From positions 372,001 to 436,000 of the forward strand of contig NZ_PKMZ01000003.1 of assembly GCF_002893625.1 (NCBI RefSeq): a DNA stretch of 64,000 nucleotides, given 5' to 3'. Under the pieces are notes generated by a model. It saw nothing but the letters and a program-made list of their open reading frames with translations, searched no databases and was not told the DNA's origin. This document shows positions 9,889-19,782 of the stretch, one piece after another. This stretch comes from Mangrovicella endophytica. Lineage in GTDB: Bacteria > Pseudomonadota > Alphaproteobacteria > Rhizobiales > Rhizobiaceae. A program made the position numbers and the translations under genes. The first letter of the stretch is position 1. Every line of letters begins with the position of its first letter.

Positions 9889-10767
9889 ATGATTGCCTGG
9901 ATGCGCATCGCCGTCACCGCGGCGGTGCTGGTGACAATGACGCTGCTTGTCCTGCCGCTGCAGGCCTTGGCGATCCGCTCTGGCTGGCCTCTCGCCCGCC
10001 GCCTGCCGCTCATCTGGCATCGTGTCGCCTGCCGTATCGTCGGCATCCGCGTCATCGTGACGGGCGAGCCGTCGCGCCGGCACCCGCTGCTCATGGTGTC
10101 CAATCACCTCTCGTGGTCCGATATCCTGGTGCTTGGCAGCGTGATGGAGCTCTCCTTCATCGCCAAGGCGGAGGTGCGGGGCTGGCCGGTCTTCGGGCTT
10201 CTGGCGCGTCTGCAGCGTACCGTCTTCGTTGAACGGTCCGACCGCAGGGCCACTGGCCGCCAGGCGGACGCCATCGCCGAGCGTTTGGCGGCCGGCGACG
10301 TCATGGTTCTCTTTGCCGAAGGGACGACGTCGGATGGCAACAGCGTGCTGCCCTTCAAGACGGCGCTGTTCGGCGCCGCGCAATCAGCTTTGCGCAACGC
10401 CGGCACGGCCTCCGTTGCGGTGCAGCCGGTGGCGCTCGCCTATCTCAGGGCCAACGGCCTGCCGCTCGGTCGCTTTGGCCGGCCGCTGGTCGCCTGGCCG
10501 GGCGACGTGGAACTGCTGCCGCACCTCGTCGGTGTGCTGCGCGAGGGCGCGGTCGACGTCGAGGTGTGCTTCGGCGATCCGATCGAGTTCACACCCAGCA
10601 GCGATCGCAAGGCGGTGGCGCGCCTGTCCGAGGAGCGGGTGGGCCGTATGCTGGCCGAGGCGCTGGCCGGTCGTCCCTGGGCCGCAGGCACAGGTGGTGA
10701 ACCGGCTCGGCAAGAGACGCTTGCGCGACGTACCGTCGAAGATGATATACAGGACCGACGGCAATGA
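9889..10767 (+). CDS. plsC: Lysophospholipid/lyso-ornithine-lipid acyltransferase (PlsC/OlsA family)
   Basis: A 292-residue 1-acyl-sn-glycerol-3-phosphate acyltransferase-fold enzyme. An N-terminal hydrophobic helix (residues 6-26) is followed by the catalytic NHxxxxD motif as NHLSWSD and the substrate-binding FAEGTTSDG motif. It transfers a second acyl chain to a lysolipid at the inner membrane. In Sinorhizobium the gene at this position next to miaB is, to my knowledge, olsA, which acylates lyso-ornithine lipid, so ornithine-lipid synthesis is a real alternative to phosphatidic acid synthesis. Its stop overlaps a 23-codon ORF that leads into miaB. Confidence 0.88.
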   Translation: MIAWMRIAVTAAVLVTMTLLVLPLQALAIRSGWPLARRLPLIWHRVACRIVGIRVIVTGEPSRRHPLLMVSNHLSWSDILVLGSVMELSFIAKAEVRGWPVFGLLARLQRTVFVERSDRRATGRQADAIAERLAAGDVMVLFAEGTTSDGNSVLPFKTALFGAAQSALRNAGTASVAVQPVALAYLRANGLPLGRFGRPLVAWPGDVELLPHLVGVLREGAVDVEVCFGDPIEFTPSSDRKAVARLSEERVGRMLAEALAGRPWAAGTGGEPARQETLARRTVEDDIQDRRQ

Positions 10768-10835
10768 CGCGCCAGAGCCTGCGGCCGAGGCAGGTGCGCC
10801 ATGAGGATCGCCGGTCTCTTCAGAAGGGCGCATGA
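10764..10835 (+). CDS. Possible 23-residue bridging ORF between plsC and miaB
   Basis: A small frame begins ATGA on the plsC stop codon and ends GCATGA on the miaB start codon, so both ends overlap neighbours by four bases. It would encode a 23-residue, strongly basic peptide ([10 protein letters not shown]...). Such double overlap fits translational coupling across a 64-base gap rather than a functional protein. No Shine-Dalgarno sequence is obvious. It could be chance: short arginine-rich frames are common at this GC content. Confidence 0.3.
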   Translation: MTRQSLRPRQVRHEDRRSLQKGA

Positions 10836-12259
10836 CCGAACCACGCGACGAACGCGACCTTCAGGGGAGCGGCTCCAACACCCGCAAGGTCTTCATCAAG
10901 ACCTATGGCTGCCAGATGAACGTCTACGACTCGCAACGCATGGGCGATGCGCTGTCGAAGGACGGCTATGAGCCGACGGCGTCCATGGAAGACGCCGATC
11001 TGGTTCTCCTCAACACCTGCCATATCCGCGAAAAGGCGGCGGAGAAGATCTATTCCGAGCTGGGCCGTATCCGCCTCCTGAAGGCGGAGCGGGCGCAGCG
11101 CGGCAAGGATCTGCGCGTCGGTATCGCCGGCTGCGTCGCCCAGGCCGAAGGCGCCGAGATTATCGAGCGCGCGCCGGTGGTGGACCTCGTCATCGGTCCG
11201 CAAACCTATCATCGTCTTCCGGATGCGCTGGCACGCGTCGCCCGTGGCGAGCGCGTCGTCGATACCGACTACGCCGTCGAGGACAAATTCGAGCATCTGC
11301 CGGAAACGGAAGCGCGCCAGATCCGGGCCCGCGGCGTCACCGCCTTCCTCACGGTCCAGGAAGGCTGCGACAAGTTCTGCACCTTCTGCGTCGTGCCCTA
11401 TACGCGCGGCTCGGAGGTCTCGCGTCCGATGGCGCAGATTGTCGCCGAGGCGCGCCAGCTGGCGGCGGCCGGTGTGCGAGAGATCACGCTGCTCGGCCAG
11501 AACGTCAATGCCTGGAGCGGCGAGACGCCGGGCGGCGTGACGGTCGGGCTTGGCGGTCTCCTGCGCACCCTCGCCGGGATCGAGGGCATCGCCCGGCTGC
11601 GCTATACGACCTCGCACCCGCGCGACATGGACGACGACCTGATCGCCGCACATGCCGAGTTGCGGGCGCTGATGCCCTATCTGCATCTGCCGGTTCAGTC
11701 CGGCTCCGACCGCATCCTCAAGGCGATGAACCGGCGCCATAAGGCGGCGGACTATCTGCGCCTGCTCGACCGCATCCGGCACGCACGCCCCGACATCGCG
11801 CTCTCCGGCGACTTCATCGTCGGCTTCCCCGGCGAGACCGAGGCCGACTTCATGGATACGATGCGGCTGATCGAGGCGGTCTCCTACGCCTCGGCCTATT
11901 CGTTCAAATACTCGCCGCGGCCGGGCACGCCCGGCGCCGAGATGGACGGCCATGTGGACGAGGCGGTGAAGACGGAGCGACTGGAGCGCCTGCAGGGGCT
12001 GCTGCGCCACCAGCAGGGCGCCTTTGCCGACAGTCTCGTCGGTCGCAGCATCGAGGTTCTGGTCGAGAAGCCTGGGCGTCACCCCGGCCAGATCGTCGGC
12101 CGCTCGCCCTTCCTGCAGCCGGTGGTGCTGCCGGCCTCCGCCGGTGCCGTCGGCGACATCGTGGAAGCGCGCATCGCGTCCGCCAATCCGAACTCGCTGA
12201 TGGCCGAAGGCGCGCCGCCCGCTCTGGCCGAGGCGATGCCGCTGAGGGCGATCGCATGA
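10832..12259 (+). CDS. miaB: tRNA-2-methylthio-N6-dimethylallyladenosine synthase MiaB
   Basis: A radical SAM methylthiotransferase that converts i6A37 to ms2i6A37 in tRNA. The 475 residues contain the N-terminal UPF0004 domain with its three cluster cysteines ([16 protein letters not shown] and IAGCVAQ contexts), the radical-SAM C-x3-C-x2-C motif in CDKFCTFC, and a C-terminal TRAM RNA-binding domain (about residues 375-450). Length matches the family. The start at 10832 lies in GCATGACC. The stop overlaps phoH by four bases (ATGA), so miaB-phoH-ybeY-corC-lnt form one run, the same order as in E. coli and many proteobacteria. Confidence 0.96.
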   Translation: MTEPRDERDLQGSGSNTRKVFIKTYGCQMNVYDSQRMGDALSKDGYEPTASMEDADLVLLNTCHIREKAAEKIYSELGRIRLLKAERAQRGKDLRVGIAGCVAQAEGAEIIERAPVVDLVIGPQTYHRLPDALARVARGERVVDTDYAVEDKFEHLPETEARQIRARGVTAFLTVQEGCDKFCTFCVVPYTRGSEVSRPMAQIVAEARQLAAAGVREITLLGQNVNAWSGETPGGVTVGLGGLLRTLAGIEGIARLRYTTSHPRDMDDDLIAAHAELRALMPYLHLPVQSGSDRILKAMNRRHKAADYLRLLDRIRHARPDIALSGDFIVGFPGETEADFMDTMRLIEAVSYASAYSFKYSPRPGTPGAEMDGHVDEAVKTERLERLQGLLRHQQGAFADSLVGRSIEVLVEKPGRHPGQIVGRSPFLQPVVLPASAGAVGDIVEARIASANPNSLMAEGAPPALAEAMPLRAIA

Positions 12260-13299
12260 AGGCTGTGCGCGGGCCGATCCCCGCTTCCGGCGCCTCGGAC
12301 ATGGCGCATGTGGTCCTCGCCTTCGAGGACAACCGCCTCGCGAGCCGGCTGTTCGGCCAGTTCGACGAGAACCTGGCGCTGATCGAGCAGCGCCTGAGCA
12401 TCGACGCGCGGGCACGCGGCAACAAGGTGGAGATCCGCGGCGACCAGATCGCCTGCGAGCAGGCGCGCCGCACGCTTGATTACCTCTACGGCCGTCTCCA
12501 GGCCGGCAACGAGATCCAGCCGTCCGATGTTGAGGGCGCCATCCGCATGGCGATCGCCGAGGGCGACCAGCTGATGCTGCCGACGCTGGAAAAGAAGGGC
12601 CGCATGTCGCTGGCACAGATCTCCACCCGGCGGCGCACCATTCATGCGCGCACGCCGACTCAGGACGCCTATATGCGGGCGATGGAGCGCTCCGAGCTCG
12701 TCTTCGGCGTCGGCCCGGCCGGCACCGGCAAGACCTATCTCGCCGTCGCCCATGCCGCGCAGCTGCTGGAGCGCGGGCAGGTCGACCGCATCATCCTGTC
12801 GCGTCCGGCCGTGGAGGCCGGCGAGCGCCTCGGCTTCCTGCCGGGCGACATGAAGGAAAAGGTCGATCCCTATCTGCGCCCGCTCTACGACGCGCTCTAC
12901 GACATGATCCCGGCCGAGAAGGTGGAGCGCAACCTGGCTGCCGGGGCGATCGAGGTCGCGCCGCTCGCCTTCATGCGCGGACGCACGCTGGCCAATGCTG
13001 CCGTGATCCTCGACGAGGCGCAGAACACCACGACCATGCAGATGAAGATGTTCCTGACCCGTCTCGGCGAGAATGCCCGGATGGTGGTAACGGGCGATCC
13101 TTCGCAGGTTGATCTGCCGCCGGGCCAGAAGTCGGGTCTCGTCGAGGCGCTGCGCGTTCTGGACGGCGTCTCTAACGTCGTCACCGTCCGCTTCGAGGCC
13201 AAGGACGTCGTGCGCCATCCGCTCGTCCAGGCGATCGTCGAGGCTTATGAGGAGGATGCGACGCGTCAGCGCACGGCCGCCATCCCACCGCAGCTCTGA
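12256..13299 (+). CDS. phoH: PhoH-family ATPase (YbeZ)
   Basis: A 347-residue PhoH-like P-loop ATPase. Walker A is [11 protein letters not shown] and Walker B is AVILDEAQN; the family segment [28 protein letters not shown] follows. An N-terminal KH-like region (about residues 15-80) fits RNA binding. Its partner YbeY is encoded next, with the PhoH stop TGA sharing one base with the ybeY ATG. The pair is believed to act in rRNA maturation and ribosome quality control; biochemical activity of PhoH itself is less well defined. The ATG at 12256 overlaps the miaB stop; the Met beginning MAHVVLAF at 12301 is an alternative. Confidence 0.93.
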   Translation: MKAVRGPIPASGASDMAHVVLAFEDNRLASRLFGQFDENLALIEQRLSIDARARGNKVEIRGDQIACEQARRTLDYLYGRLQAGNEIQPSDVEGAIRMAIAEGDQLMLPTLEKKGRMSLAQISTRRRTIHARTPTQDAYMRAMERSELVFGVGPAGTGKTYLAVAHAAQLLERGQVDRIILSRPAVEAGERLGFLPGDMKEKVDPYLRPLYDALYDMIPAEKVERNLAAGAIEVAPLAFMRGRTLANAAVILDEAQNTTTMQMKMFLTRLGENARMVVTGDPSQVDLPPGQKSGLVEALRVLDGVSNVVTVRFEAKDVVRHPLVQAIVEAYEEDATRQRTAAIPPQL

Positions 13300-13826
13300 T
13301 GGATCTGGCGGCGCGAAGTCCCGCCTATGAAGGCCTTGCGATCGAGCTTGCTGTCGAGGACGAGGGCTGGCACGACGCAGGTCTGGGCGACCTTGAAGCC
13401 TTTGCGCGCCGCTTTGTCGAGGCCGCGGCCCGCCGTGCCGGCGTGCCGGACGACGTCGAGACGGAGCTCTCCGTCACGCTGACGGGCGATGCGGCCGTGC
13501 AGGCTCTGAATGCCGAATGGCGCAACAAGGACCGGCCGACCAACGTCCTGTCCTTTCCGATCCGCCAGCTGCAGCCGGGCGAGCGCCCCGGCCCTCTGCT
13601 CGGCGATCTCGTGCTCGCCCGCGAGACGGTGGAGCGCGAGGCTGCGGCGGAAGACAAGCGCTTTGCCGACCATGCCGGTCATCTTCTTGTGCACGGCATG
13701 CTGCATCTTCTGGGCCACGACCATATCGATGACGAAACGGCCGATGCGATGGAAGCGTTGGAGATCGAAGCTCTTGCCGATCTCGGCATCGCCGATCCTT
13801 ACGCCGACGCGCCGGAACACCTTTAA
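13299..13826 (+). CDS. ybeY: Endoribonuclease YbeY (rRNA maturation factor)
   Basis: YbeY is a zinc-dependent RNase for 16S rRNA 3'-end processing and ribosome quality control. The zinc motif H-x3-H-x5-H is visible as HGMLHLLGHDH (residues about 129-139). The preceding NKDRPTNVLSFP segment is the other diagnostic stretch. Length is 175 residues, near the alphaproteobacterial norm. The start overlaps the phoH stop by one base. It lies between phoH and the CBS-domain gene, as in the widely conserved phoH-ybeY-corC-lnt cluster. Confidence 0.95.
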   Translation: MDLAARSPAYEGLAIELAVEDEGWHDAGLGDLEAFARRFVEAAARRAGVPDDVETELSVTLTGDAAVQALNAEWRNKDRPTNVLSFPIRQLQPGERPGPLLGDLVLARETVEREAAAEDKRFADHAGHLLVHGMLHLLGHDHIDDETADAMEALEIEALADLGIADPYADAPEHL

Positions 13827-13860
13827 GCTCTTGAACGAACCATCAACGGTGAACGAGACG

Positions 13861-14940
13861 ATGACCGACCTTTCCAATCCCGGCCGATCCAGCGCGGACA
13901 CGGCTGCGCTGAGCCGGCCGGAGGCCGCCGGCGGCGACGAGCCGCCGTCCGTCGAGGACCGAAGTCGATCGACCGGGGAAGCGCGCGCCGAGCGCGGCTT
14001 CCTCGGGCAGCTCTTCCAGCGGCTGCGGCCGCGCGTGCCTCGGGCCGTGCGTGAGGAGCTTGCCGACGCACTGCTGCAGCCGGGCGTCGGCGAAGACGCG
14101 TTCTCCACCGAAGAACGCTCCATGCTGAACAATATCCTGCGCCTGCGCGAGATCAGGGTGGAGGACGTGATGGTGCCGCGCGCCGACGTCCATGCGCTCG
14201 ACCTCGGCACCACGCTCGGCGAACTGATGGTGCAGTTCGAGTTTTACGGTCATTCGCGCATGCCGGTGTATGGCGACACGCTCGACGACGCGCGCGGCAT
14301 GGTTCACATCCGGGACGTGCTGGCCCATCTGACCCGCACGGCCCGCACCGATGGCGGCGGCGGTTCCACCGACGAGATCGGCGACGTCACGCTCGATCTT
14401 CACCGCATCGACCTGACAGCCACCATCGAAGCAGCCGGACTGGTCCGCCCGGTGCTCTTCGTGCCGCCGTCAATGCCGGCCACCGAACTGATGGCGCGCA
14501 TGCAGGCGACGCGCACCCAGATGGCCCTGGTCGTCGACGAGTATGGCGGCACCGATGGGCTCGTCTCGCTGGAAGACATCATCGAAATGGTCGTCGGCGA
14601 CATTGAGGACGAGCACGACGACGAGGAAGCGATGATCGTACAGCGCGGCGAGGGCATCTTCTTTGCCGACGCGCGCGCCGAACTTGACGACCTGCGCGCC
14701 GCCATCGGCGACGATTTCGACATCGCGGACTACCTGGAGGAGTCCGACACGGTCGGCGGCCTGCTCTTCTCCGAGCTCGGACGCGTGCCGGCACGCGGCG
14801 AGGTGATCGAGGTCGTGCCGGGCTTTGCCTTCAAGGTGCTCGATGCAAGCCCCCGACGCGTGCGGCGCGTGAAGATCAGCCGCGTGCGACCGGGCGAGAC
14901 GCGGCAGCGGCTTGCCGGAGGGCTTGCCGGCACGCCATGA
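13861..14940 (+). CDS. CorC/TlyC-type CBS-domain protein (hemolysin family)
   Basis: A 359-residue soluble CBS-pair protein with a C-terminal CorC_HlyC transporter-associated domain. After a low-complexity N-terminus come EERSMLNNILRLREIRVEDVMVPRADV (start of the CBS pair), the second CBS with MALVVDEYGGTDGLVSLEDIIE, and a C-terminal domain ending in VPGFAFKVLDASPRRVRRVKI. It lacks the DUF21 membrane domain, so it matches CorC/YbeX. Homologues are linked to magnesium/cobalt efflux or to YbeY-related ribosome function; the hemolysin name is historical. The ATG at 13861 was chosen; GTG at 13849 is also in frame. It lies 34 bases after ybeY. Confidence 0.88.
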   Translation: MTDLSNPGRSSADTAALSRPEAAGGDEPPSVEDRSRSTGEARAERGFLGQLFQRLRPRVPRAVREELADALLQPGVGEDAFSTEERSMLNNILRLREIRVEDVMVPRADVHALDLGTTLGELMVQFEFYGHSRMPVYGDTLDDARGMVHIRDVLAHLTRTARTDGGGGSTDEIGDVTLDLHRIDLTATIEAAGLVRPVLFVPPSMPATELMARMQATRTQMALVVDEYGGTDGLVSLEDIIEMVVGDIEDEHDDEEAMIVQRGEGIFFADARAELDDLRAAIGDDFDIADYLEESDTVGGLLFSELGRVPARGEVIEVVPGFAFKVLDASPRRVRRVKISRVRPGETRQRLAGGLAGTP

Positions 14941-15057
14941 TGCCGGGCAGCCTCGCGAAAGCCTGATTGCTCAAGCAGCGACGATGATCTGCGCGAAGGG
15001 GACGCGCAGGCACGGTCGCGGGTGATGAGGCGCATCGTCTCGCCAGAGGGGATTTCG

Positions 15058-16761
15058 ATGGATCGTATCGCTGCACGCATCTTGCTGCTCGAAGGCTGGC
15101 GCCGCGCGGCGCTGGCGTTTCTGGCGGGTGCTGTAGCGACCTTGGCGCTGCCGCCGGTGAACTTTCCGGCGGCGGGCTTCGTCAGCTTCCCGATCCTCGT
15201 TTGGCTCCTGGACGGCGCGGCCGGGCGCCCGGGGGCCGGCCCGCTGCGCCGGCTGATGCCGGCCTTCCGCATCGGCTGGATGTTCGGCTTCGGCTATTTC
15301 ATCGCGGGCTTGTGGTGGCTCGGCGCGGCCATGCTGGTCGACGCCGCTGACTTTCTCTGGGCGATCCCCTTCGCCGTCCTGATCCTGCCGGCGATCCTCG
15401 CCATCTATTATGGCCTGGCCGCCGCACTGGCACGGTCGGTGTGGAGCGAGAATGCCGGGCGGCTGTTCTCGCTGGCTGCGGCCTTTGCCTTCTTCGAATG
15501 GGCGCGCGGGGTGCTCTTCACGGGCTTTCCTTGGAACGAGATCGGCATGATGGCGGCACCAGTGCCGCTTCTGATGCAGTCGGTCTCGGTGATCGGGCTG
15601 CACGGGCTCACCCTTGCCGCGATCTATGTCTATGCCAGCCCGGCCGTGATCATCGGCCGGCAGGGCCGCGCACCGGCGCTGCTGCTGGCGATGGCGCTCG
15701 TCGTCGCTCACGTCGGCTATGGTGTCATCCGTCTATCGACCGCGGAGACGGGCAGCGTCGATGGCGTGACCCTGCGCATCGTTCAGCCCAACATCGAGCA
15801 GACGCTGAAGTGGGACGAGGCCGAGGAGGAGCGCATCTTCGCGCGCCTTCTATCGCTGAGCGCCAGGCCGGCGGCTGCGGATGCCGCAGATGGCTCCCCG
15901 CCAGCGGCAAGAACGGGCAATGAGGCTGCGGCGGTGGCGCCCGGCGATGATGATGATGCAATGGCCGACACCACTGAAGCTGAAGGCGCGGCCGCGGCGC
16001 GCCGGCTGATCATCTGGCCGGAGACCGCCTTCCCCTTCCTCCTCACCCAGCGCCCCGACGCCATCACGCGCATCGCCGACATGCTGCAGCCGGGCGAGAC
16101 GCTGATCGCCGGCGGCGTGCGGCTTGAGGCCCGCGACGACGGCGCGCGGCCGCTGGCCTACAACGCCGTCTATGTCATCGACGAGCGCGGGGAGATCATT
16201 GACGCGCGGGACAAGACCCATCTCGTTCCCTTTGGCGAGTATCTGCCGCTACAAGCCATCCTTCAGCGCTTCGGAATCAGTCAGATCGTCAAGATGCCGG
16301 GCGGCTTTTCGCCTGGCGCCGTCCGTTCGCCGGTGCCGCTCGATGATGCTCCGTCCTTTCTGCCGTTGATCTGCTACGAGATCATCTTCCCCGGCGAGAT
16401 GGCGCTTCCGGCCGCGGGGGAACGCCCCGGCTTCATCGTCAACGTCACCAACGACGCCTGGTATGGACGCACGCCAGGCCCTTACCAGCATTTGCGGCAG
16501 GCGGAGCTCACCGCCGCCGCCTTTGGCCTGCCGCTGGTGCGTAGCGCCAACACTGGTATTTCAGTGGTTACGGACGGATATGGTCGCGTGATGGACGGGA
16601 TGGCGCTCGGCTCCGGCGGTGCCTTCGAGACGGCTCTGCCGCACGCGCTTCCGGCAACCTTCTATGCCCATTTCGGCGATCGAATCTTCTGGGTGGCCGA
16701 GGCCGTTGCAGCCGTGCTCGCCGCGGCGTCTTTGTTGCGGTGGCGGCACCGGCGCGATTGA
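15058..16761 (+). CDS. lnt: Apolipoprotein N-acyltransferase
   Basis: Lnt adds the third acyl chain to lipoproteins at the periplasmic face of the inner membrane. The 567-residue protein has about six N-terminal membrane helices, a nitrilase-fold domain, and a final helix near the C-terminus. Nitrilase catalytic residues are visible: Glu in IIWPETAFPF, Lys in DKTHLVPFGEYLP and Cys in LICYEIIFPGE. Between KWDEAEEERIFARLLSLS and LIIWPETAF lies an Ala/Asp/Gly-rich insertion of about 45 residues (about 268-314) that makes the protein longer than usual. The ATG at 15058, preceded by AGAGGGGAT, was preferred to the upstream in-frame 15022. Confidence 0.94.
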   Translation: MDRIAARILLLEGWRRAALAFLAGAVATLALPPVNFPAAGFVSFPILVWLLDGAAGRPGAGPLRRLMPAFRIGWMFGFGYFIAGLWWLGAAMLVDAADFLWAIPFAVLILPAILAIYYGLAAALARSVWSENAGRLFSLAAAFAFFEWARGVLFTGFPWNEIGMMAAPVPLLMQSVSVIGLHGLTLAAIYVYASPAVIIGRQGRAPALLLAMALVVAHVGYGVIRLSTAETGSVDGVTLRIVQPNIEQTLKWDEAEEERIFARLLSLSARPAAADAADGSPPAARTGNEAAAVAPGDDDDAMADTTEAEGAAAARRLIIWPETAFPFLLTQRPDAITRIADMLQPGETLIAGGVRLEARDDGARPLAYNAVYVIDERGEIIDARDKTHLVPFGEYLPLQAILQRFGISQIVKMPGGFSPGAVRSPVPLDDAPSFLPLICYEIIFPGEMALPAAGERPGFIVNVTNDAWYGRTPGPYQHLRQAELTAAAFGLPLVRSANTGISVVTDGYGRVMDGMALGSGGAFETALPHALPATFYAHFGDRIFWVAEAVAAVLAAASLLRWRHRRD

Positions 16762-16913
16762 CTCCTGCGATGAAGCAGGTACGCAGAGTCTGGCGAAAGC
16801 GGCGGCCTGGAGCGGCCTGGGGTGTTCCGTCGATGGAGGCCGCGTTCGTTCGTCAGCCAAGGGTCGGCTGCCCCGCCTCTCGTGACCCTGAATGAGCCGT
16901 TTGGGGACGCGCT

Positions 16914-17342
16914 GTGCCTGAGAACAAGAAGAAGCCCAATCCGGTTGATATGCATGTCGGCTCTCGGGTCCGGCTTCGCCGCACCATGCTTGGCATGAGC
17001 CAGGAGAAGCTGGGCGAAAGCCTCGGCATCACCTTCCAGCAGATCCAGAAATATGAGAAGGGCGCCAACCGGGTCGGCGCCAGTCGGCTGCAGCGGATTG
17101 CCGAAGTGCTGAGCGTGCCCGTCGCCTATTTCTTCGATGGTCTGTCGGGCACGGGCGAGGCGCAGTCCGGCCTCAGCGAAGCCGGAGGCGGTGAATATGT
17201 CGCGGACTTCATGTCTTCCAACGAAGGGCTGCAACTCAGCCGGGCCTTCGCGCGCATCGCTGACCCGCGCGTGAGGCGGCGGCTGATCGAGCTGGTCCGA
17301 GCGCTCGGCGACCGCGACGATCCGGAGCCGCCGACGCGGTAG
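16914..17342 (+). CDS. XRE-family transcriptional regulator (PraR/PhrR-like)
   Basis: A 142-residue regulator with a Cro/CI-type helix-turn-helix in residues 13-67 (VGSRVRLRRTMLGMSQEKLG, then ITFQQIQKYEKGANRVGASRL). This is the small XRE regulator commonly found just upstream of metK in Rhizobiales; relatives include PraR of Azorhizobium and PhrR of Sinorhizobium, linked to stress, surface properties and quorum sensing. Translation appears to start at GTG (16914), because the PENKKKPNPVDMHVGSRVR start is typical. It is followed by 229 bases of leader before metK. The regulon here is unknown. Confidence 0.88.
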   Translation: MPENKKKPNPVDMHVGSRVRLRRTMLGMSQEKLGESLGITFQQIQKYEKGANRVGASRLQRIAEVLSVPVAYFFDGLSGTGEAQSGLSEAGGGEYVADFMSSNEGLQLSRAFARIADPRVRRRLIELVRALGDRDDPEPPTR

Positions 17343-17402
17343 AGGTGCGGGATTTAAGCCATTTCGAGGGCTATATGGCCGCCATGAGTCGCAAATTTTT
17401 GC

Positions 17403-17429
17403 TTGACGGACCCGCGCGCGGACTTCAAA
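17403..17429 (+). promoter_or_regulatory. Weak candidate promoter upstream of metK
   Basis: A TTGACG hexamer at 17403-17408, preceded by a T-tract, is the best -35-like match upstream of metK. The matching -10 is poor (TTCAAA at 17424-17429, spacing 15). It would yield a leader of about 135 bases that contains the hairpins listed next. Placement is an inference from pattern only. Confidence 0.25.
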
Positions 17430-17496
17430 CGGACTTTCTGGCGCGGGGGCGCCGGTAGAGGGACTGTCCCGGATCTTCGTCTTCGGCAGTAGGCCG

Positions 17497-17566
17497 CGGC
17501 ACCGTCGCGGTGATGCAACGGTATGGTCGTGCCGCTCCGCCGATGGAGCGGCGTGAAACAAGAGAG
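17497..17566 (+). promoter_or_regulatory. Candidate structured RNA leader of metK with mutually exclusive stems
   Basis: Three pairings can be drawn by eye. Hairpin A is CACCG-TCG-CGGTG (17500-17512). Hairpin B is GCCGCTCC-GCCGAT-GGAGCGGC (17531-17552), a perfect 8-bp stem ending 7 bases before the AAGAGAG Shine-Dalgarno (17560-17566). An alternative stem pairs CGGCAC (17497-17502) with GTGCCG (17529-17534). The alternative uses bases of both hairpins, so it excludes them. Such either/or pairing right before a SAM synthetase start suggests translation control, possibly by SAM, but I do not recognise a known SAM riboswitch core. No T-tract follows, so it is not an intrinsic terminator. Confidence 0.4.
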
Positions 17567-17571
17567 CACCC

Positions 17572-18780
<1,209 letters not shown>

Positions 18781-18808
18781 GCTGCTTCAAGCACGCGAGA
18801 CCGCCCGG

Positions 18809-19525
18809 ATGCGGAGTCGATCGATGACGGCGGCGGCTGTGCATCCCACCCGCTCGCGCGAGGCCTTTTTCGGGCGGGTCAAGGGACCCGCTCTCAGGCC
18901 GCGGCAGGCAGCGCTGTTCGAAACGCACCTGCCGCAACTCGCGGTCGACCTGTCGCAGCCGGCGGGCGATCTCGCCGCATGGTTTCCCGTTCCGGTCAGG
19001 GAAGTCCGGCTTGAGATCGGCTTTGGCGGCGGCGAGCATCTTCACCGCGAGGCCGGCCGCTTTCCCGATATCGGCTTCATCGGCGTCGAGCCTTTCGTCA
19101 ACGGCATGGCCAAGATGCTGGTGGCATTGGAGGAGACGCCGCGTCCGAACCTGCGCCTGTTCCCCGACGACGCCACCATGCTGCTGGACTGGCTGCCGCA
19201 GGCGAGCATCGCCGCGATCGACCTCTTCTATCCCGATCCCTGGCCGAAGCGCCGCCACTGGAAGCGCCGCTTCGTCAATCCGACCAATCTCGATCGCTTC
19301 GCCCGCGTGCTGAAGCCGGGCGGCCGATTCCGCTTCGCCTCCGACATCGACACCTATGTGAACTGGACGCTGCTGCACTGCCGCGACCATGAGGCGTTTA
19401 CCTGGATCGCAGGCGCGGCGGCGGACTGGCACACACCCTATGAGGCATGGCCGGGCACACGCTACGAAGCCAAGGCGATTCGCGAAGGTCGCCGCCCGGC
19501 CTATCTGACCTTCAGGCGCAGCTGA
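18809..19525 (+). CDS. trmB: tRNA (guanine-N7-)-methyltransferase
   Basis: TrmB forms m7G46 in the variable loop of tRNA using SAM. The 238-residue protein has the SAM-binding motif [15 protein letters not shown], the [10 protein letters not shown] strand that follows, and the family signature [19 protein letters not shown]. The ATG at 18809 was taken; an in-frame ATG at 18824 is possible and would remove five residues. It is encoded directly after metK, an arrangement common in Rhizobiales. A terminator-like hairpin lies about 110 bases downstream. Confidence 0.95.
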   Translation: MRSRSMTAAAVHPTRSREAFFGRVKGPALRPRQAALFETHLPQLAVDLSQPAGDLAAWFPVPVREVRLEIGFGGGEHLHREAGRFPDIGFIGVEPFVNGMAKMLVALEETPRPNLRLFPDDATMLLDWLPQASIAAIDLFYPDPWPKRRHWKRRFVNPTNLDRFARVLKPGGRFRFASDIDTYVNWTLLHCRDHEAFTWIAGAAADWHTPYEAWPGTRYEAKAIREGRRPAYLTFRRS

Positions 19526-19633
19526 AGCATTCCGGCAGCGGCGTTGCTGTGACGACCGTCGCATACTCCGGCGGGTTGAAAGCTGCCCCGTTCCGGCGTA
19601 TATGCGGATGAAATTCTCTGCGATGCGATCGTG

Positions 19634-19664
19634 AGAGTGGGTCCTGCCGGTCCCGCTCTTTTTT
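19634..19664 (+). terminator. Terminator-like hairpin in the trmB-rimP gap
   Basis: AGAGTGGG (19634-19641) pairs with CCCGCTCT (19652-19659), with one G-U pair, followed by a run of six T (19659-19664). This is a classical intrinsic terminator shape. It is 108 bases after trmB and 118 bases before rimP. It could end metK-trmB transcription or, if a promoter lies upstream of it, attenuate the rimP-nusA-infB operon. The 257-base gap holds no other feature I can identify. Confidence 0.65.
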
Positions 19665-19782
19665 GTTAACAGGGGTAGGGTGTCGACCGCGCCCCTCCCA
19701 CGAGCTGCCCCTTCCATGGCAGCGGCATCGGCAGAATCATTCGCTGAACCGGCTACGTCCGGACGTGGAGAGCTGAGCCATC

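Noticed and set aside
10820-12616. 598-residue antisense frame over miaB and phoH
   Set aside because: Opposite two well-supported genes in the conserved miaB-phoH order; arginine-rich composition typical of shadow frames.
17480-17571. Known SAM-II or SAM/SAH riboswitch before metK
   Set aside because: I could not match the conserved core bases of either class; only the stem arrangement is suggestive, so it is reported as an unclassified leader.
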